This document shows positions 63,281-64,000 of a stretch of 64,000 bases of DNA, one piece after another (positions within the stretch are counted from its first letter, which is position 1; each line of letters opens with the position of its first letter). The translations under genes were made by a program, and so were the position numbers. A model generated the notes under the pieces. It was not told where the DNA came from. It searched no databases and saw only the letters and a program-made list of their open reading frames with translations. Origin of the DNA: DASTFY01 sp963829955 (GTDB taxonomy: Bacteria > Actinomycetota > Acidimicrobiia > Acidimicrobiales > Ilumatobacteraceae); assembly GCA_963829955.1 (NCBI GenBank), contig CAWHKS010000001.1, forward strand, positions 124,001-188,000. The letters are read 5' to 3'.

Positions 63281-63828
63281 AGGACGAGATCGAGTCGACA
63301 CGAGCCGACCTCGGCGACACGCTGGAGGCGATCGGCGATCGCGTCAGCCCGGGGCGTGTCATCGAGCGACGAACCGCTCGCGTCCAGCAAGGATTCGCCG
63401 GGTTACGCGATCGTGTGATGGGAGCGGCCCAAGACACGATCGAGAGCGCCAAGGACCGGCTGGGCTCGACCGTCGACGGTGTCCGTGAGGCGCCTGCCGC
63501 TGGCCGGCACCAGACCGAGGGACGGCCGCTCGTGATGGGCGGGCTTGCCTTCGGGGTCGGGGTGATCCTGGCCGCTGTCCTGCCCCGAACTGAGGCTGAG
63601 GCCCAAGCCGCACCGAAACTGGCACAGGGCGTTGAGCCGGTCAAGGAGGAGCTCGTGCAAGCGGGCAAGGACGCGATGCAGCAGCTCACCGATCCGGCGA
63701 GCGACGCGGTCACCGAGGTCAAGGAAGCAGCGACGGCCGGCGCGCACCAGGTTGCCGACCAGGCTCGACAGAGCGCGGAGCGGACGACCGCGGCAGGTCA
63801 GGACGCAGTCGACCAGCTCAGGAGCTGA
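63256..63828 (+). CDS. DUF3618 membrane-associated protein
   Basis: 190 aa. The opening SPEELKDEIESTRADLGDTL followed by EAIGDRVSPGRV is the DUF3618 signature. A central hydrophobic segment (PLVMGGLAFGVGVILAAVLP) anchors it, flanked by long helical regions (VQQGFAGLRDRVMGAAQDTI; EVKEAATAGAHQVADQARQS). Start ATG 63256 has a strong AAAGGAGG. Third gene of the cassette; a hairpin follows the stop. Function unknown. Confidence 0.86.
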   Translation: MGQSPEELKDEIESTRADLGDTLEAIGDRVSPGRVIERRTARVQQGFAGLRDRVMGAAQDTIESAKDRLGSTVDGVREAPAAGRHQTEGRPLVMGGLAFGVGVILAAVLPRTEAEAQAAPKLAQGVEPVKEELVQAGKDAMQQLTDPASDAVTEVKEAATAGAHQVADQARQSAERTTAAGQDAVDQLRS

Positions 63829-63841
63829 TCACGAGCAGGAC

Positions 63842-63880
63842 ACTCGCTCGTGGCGGTCCACACCCCCGCCACGAGCGAGT
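63842..63880 (+). terminator. Hairpin terminator after the DUF3618 cassette
   Basis: A perfect 15-bp stem (ACTCGCTCGTGGCGG / CCGCCACGAGCGAGT) with a 9-nt loop, 13 nt after the stop. It is the strongest hairpin I found in the window, without a T-tract, and has the same loop length as the one at 57322-57354. Confidence 0.78.
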
Positions 63881-64000
63881 CCCGTGGGGTCAGGACTGGA
63901 CACCCAGGCCTGCAACAGCCGCTCGATGGTGGAATCGGTGTCGCCGGATACAGCGGCGCCGAGGACCTTGTACCCGCCGGGCCGATCAGCGGGCCCCTAC
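63881..64000. other. Right-edge sequence, possible C-terminal gene fragment on the minus strand
   Basis: On the minus strand one frame reads GGYKVLGAAVSGDTDSTIER LLQAW without a start, bounded by TAG at the window edge and running through the hairpin to a TGA at 63831-63829. It looks protein-like but is too short to identify and could be chance in high-GC DNA. Confidence 0.25.

Noticed and set aside
46800..64000. A genomic island bounded by insertion sequences or attachment repeats
   Set aside because: Gene content is accessory and broken genes are frequent, but I found no transposase, integrase, tRNA or flanking direct repeats.

Overview
The window is high-GC actinobacterial DNA, most likely from Acidimicrobiia or a close relative. 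Supporting signs are the gcvH / FHA protein / MerR (FtsR-type) / bifunctional nuclease / MerR / gcvP neighbourhood familiar from mycobacteria, a DUF4193-like acidic protein, many GTG/TTG starts with GTGA or ATGA overlaps, TANNNT boxes 6-9 nt before start codons (leaderless transcripts), and F420-type (DDN-like) and BTAD proteins. I see no rRNA, tRNA, CRISPR, prophage or insertion sequence.

Layout. 0-3 kb: partial SGNH lipoprotein, ECF sigma factor with a membrane anti-sigma-like partner, M20 amidohydrolase. 3.5-8 kb: tandem ThyX-like protein, LysM/lytic transglycosylase, acidic Cys4 protein, GNAT, Nudix. 8-16 kb: crotonase, an Arg/Pro-rich protein, gamma carbonic anhydrase, PrmA-like methyltransferase, ribokinase, threonine aldolase, RpiR regulator. 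At 16.67 kb lies a 28-bp candidate dif site. 17-25 kb: Rieske oxygenase, DsbB-like plus thioredoxin-like pair, PLP decarboxylase, ArfA-like OmpA protein. 25-40 kb: ArsR/MFS pair, a tandem glycine riboswitch driving gcvP, and on the other strand a dehydrogenase, gcvT, MerR, BFN, FtsR-like, FHA, gcvH, nucleotidyltransferase/phosphomannomutase-like fusion and pgsA. 40-47 kb: housekeeping enzymes (HIT, dienelactone hydrolase, ABC-F, SRAP, thioesterase, serine hydrolase).

47-64 kb is an accessory region: PhyH oxygenase, decayed subtilase, P450, M14 peptidase, DUF2278-LTD protein, HNH nuclease, F420-type oxidoreductase, molybdopterin oxidoreductase, a BTAD regulator fused to degenerate hydrolase and cyclase domains, a haloperoxidase-like gene, a secreted polymer-forming-like protein, and a three-gene membrane cassette. 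The most interesting signal is here: two genes either side of the BTAD regulator carry near-identical promoters with 11-bp-spaced GTAAG direct repeats placed 8 bp upstream of a -10-like box, the geometry of SARP operators. I infer a small local regulon.

At least ten genes are split by frameshifts or internal stops (5.5, 15.8, 18.3, 31.6, 46.9/47.5, 48.1-48.7, 53.0, 54.8/54.9, 56.5, 57.7/58.5 kb). Many are otherwise well conserved, so residual assembly indels are a real possibility; the 48 kb subtilase looks like true decay.
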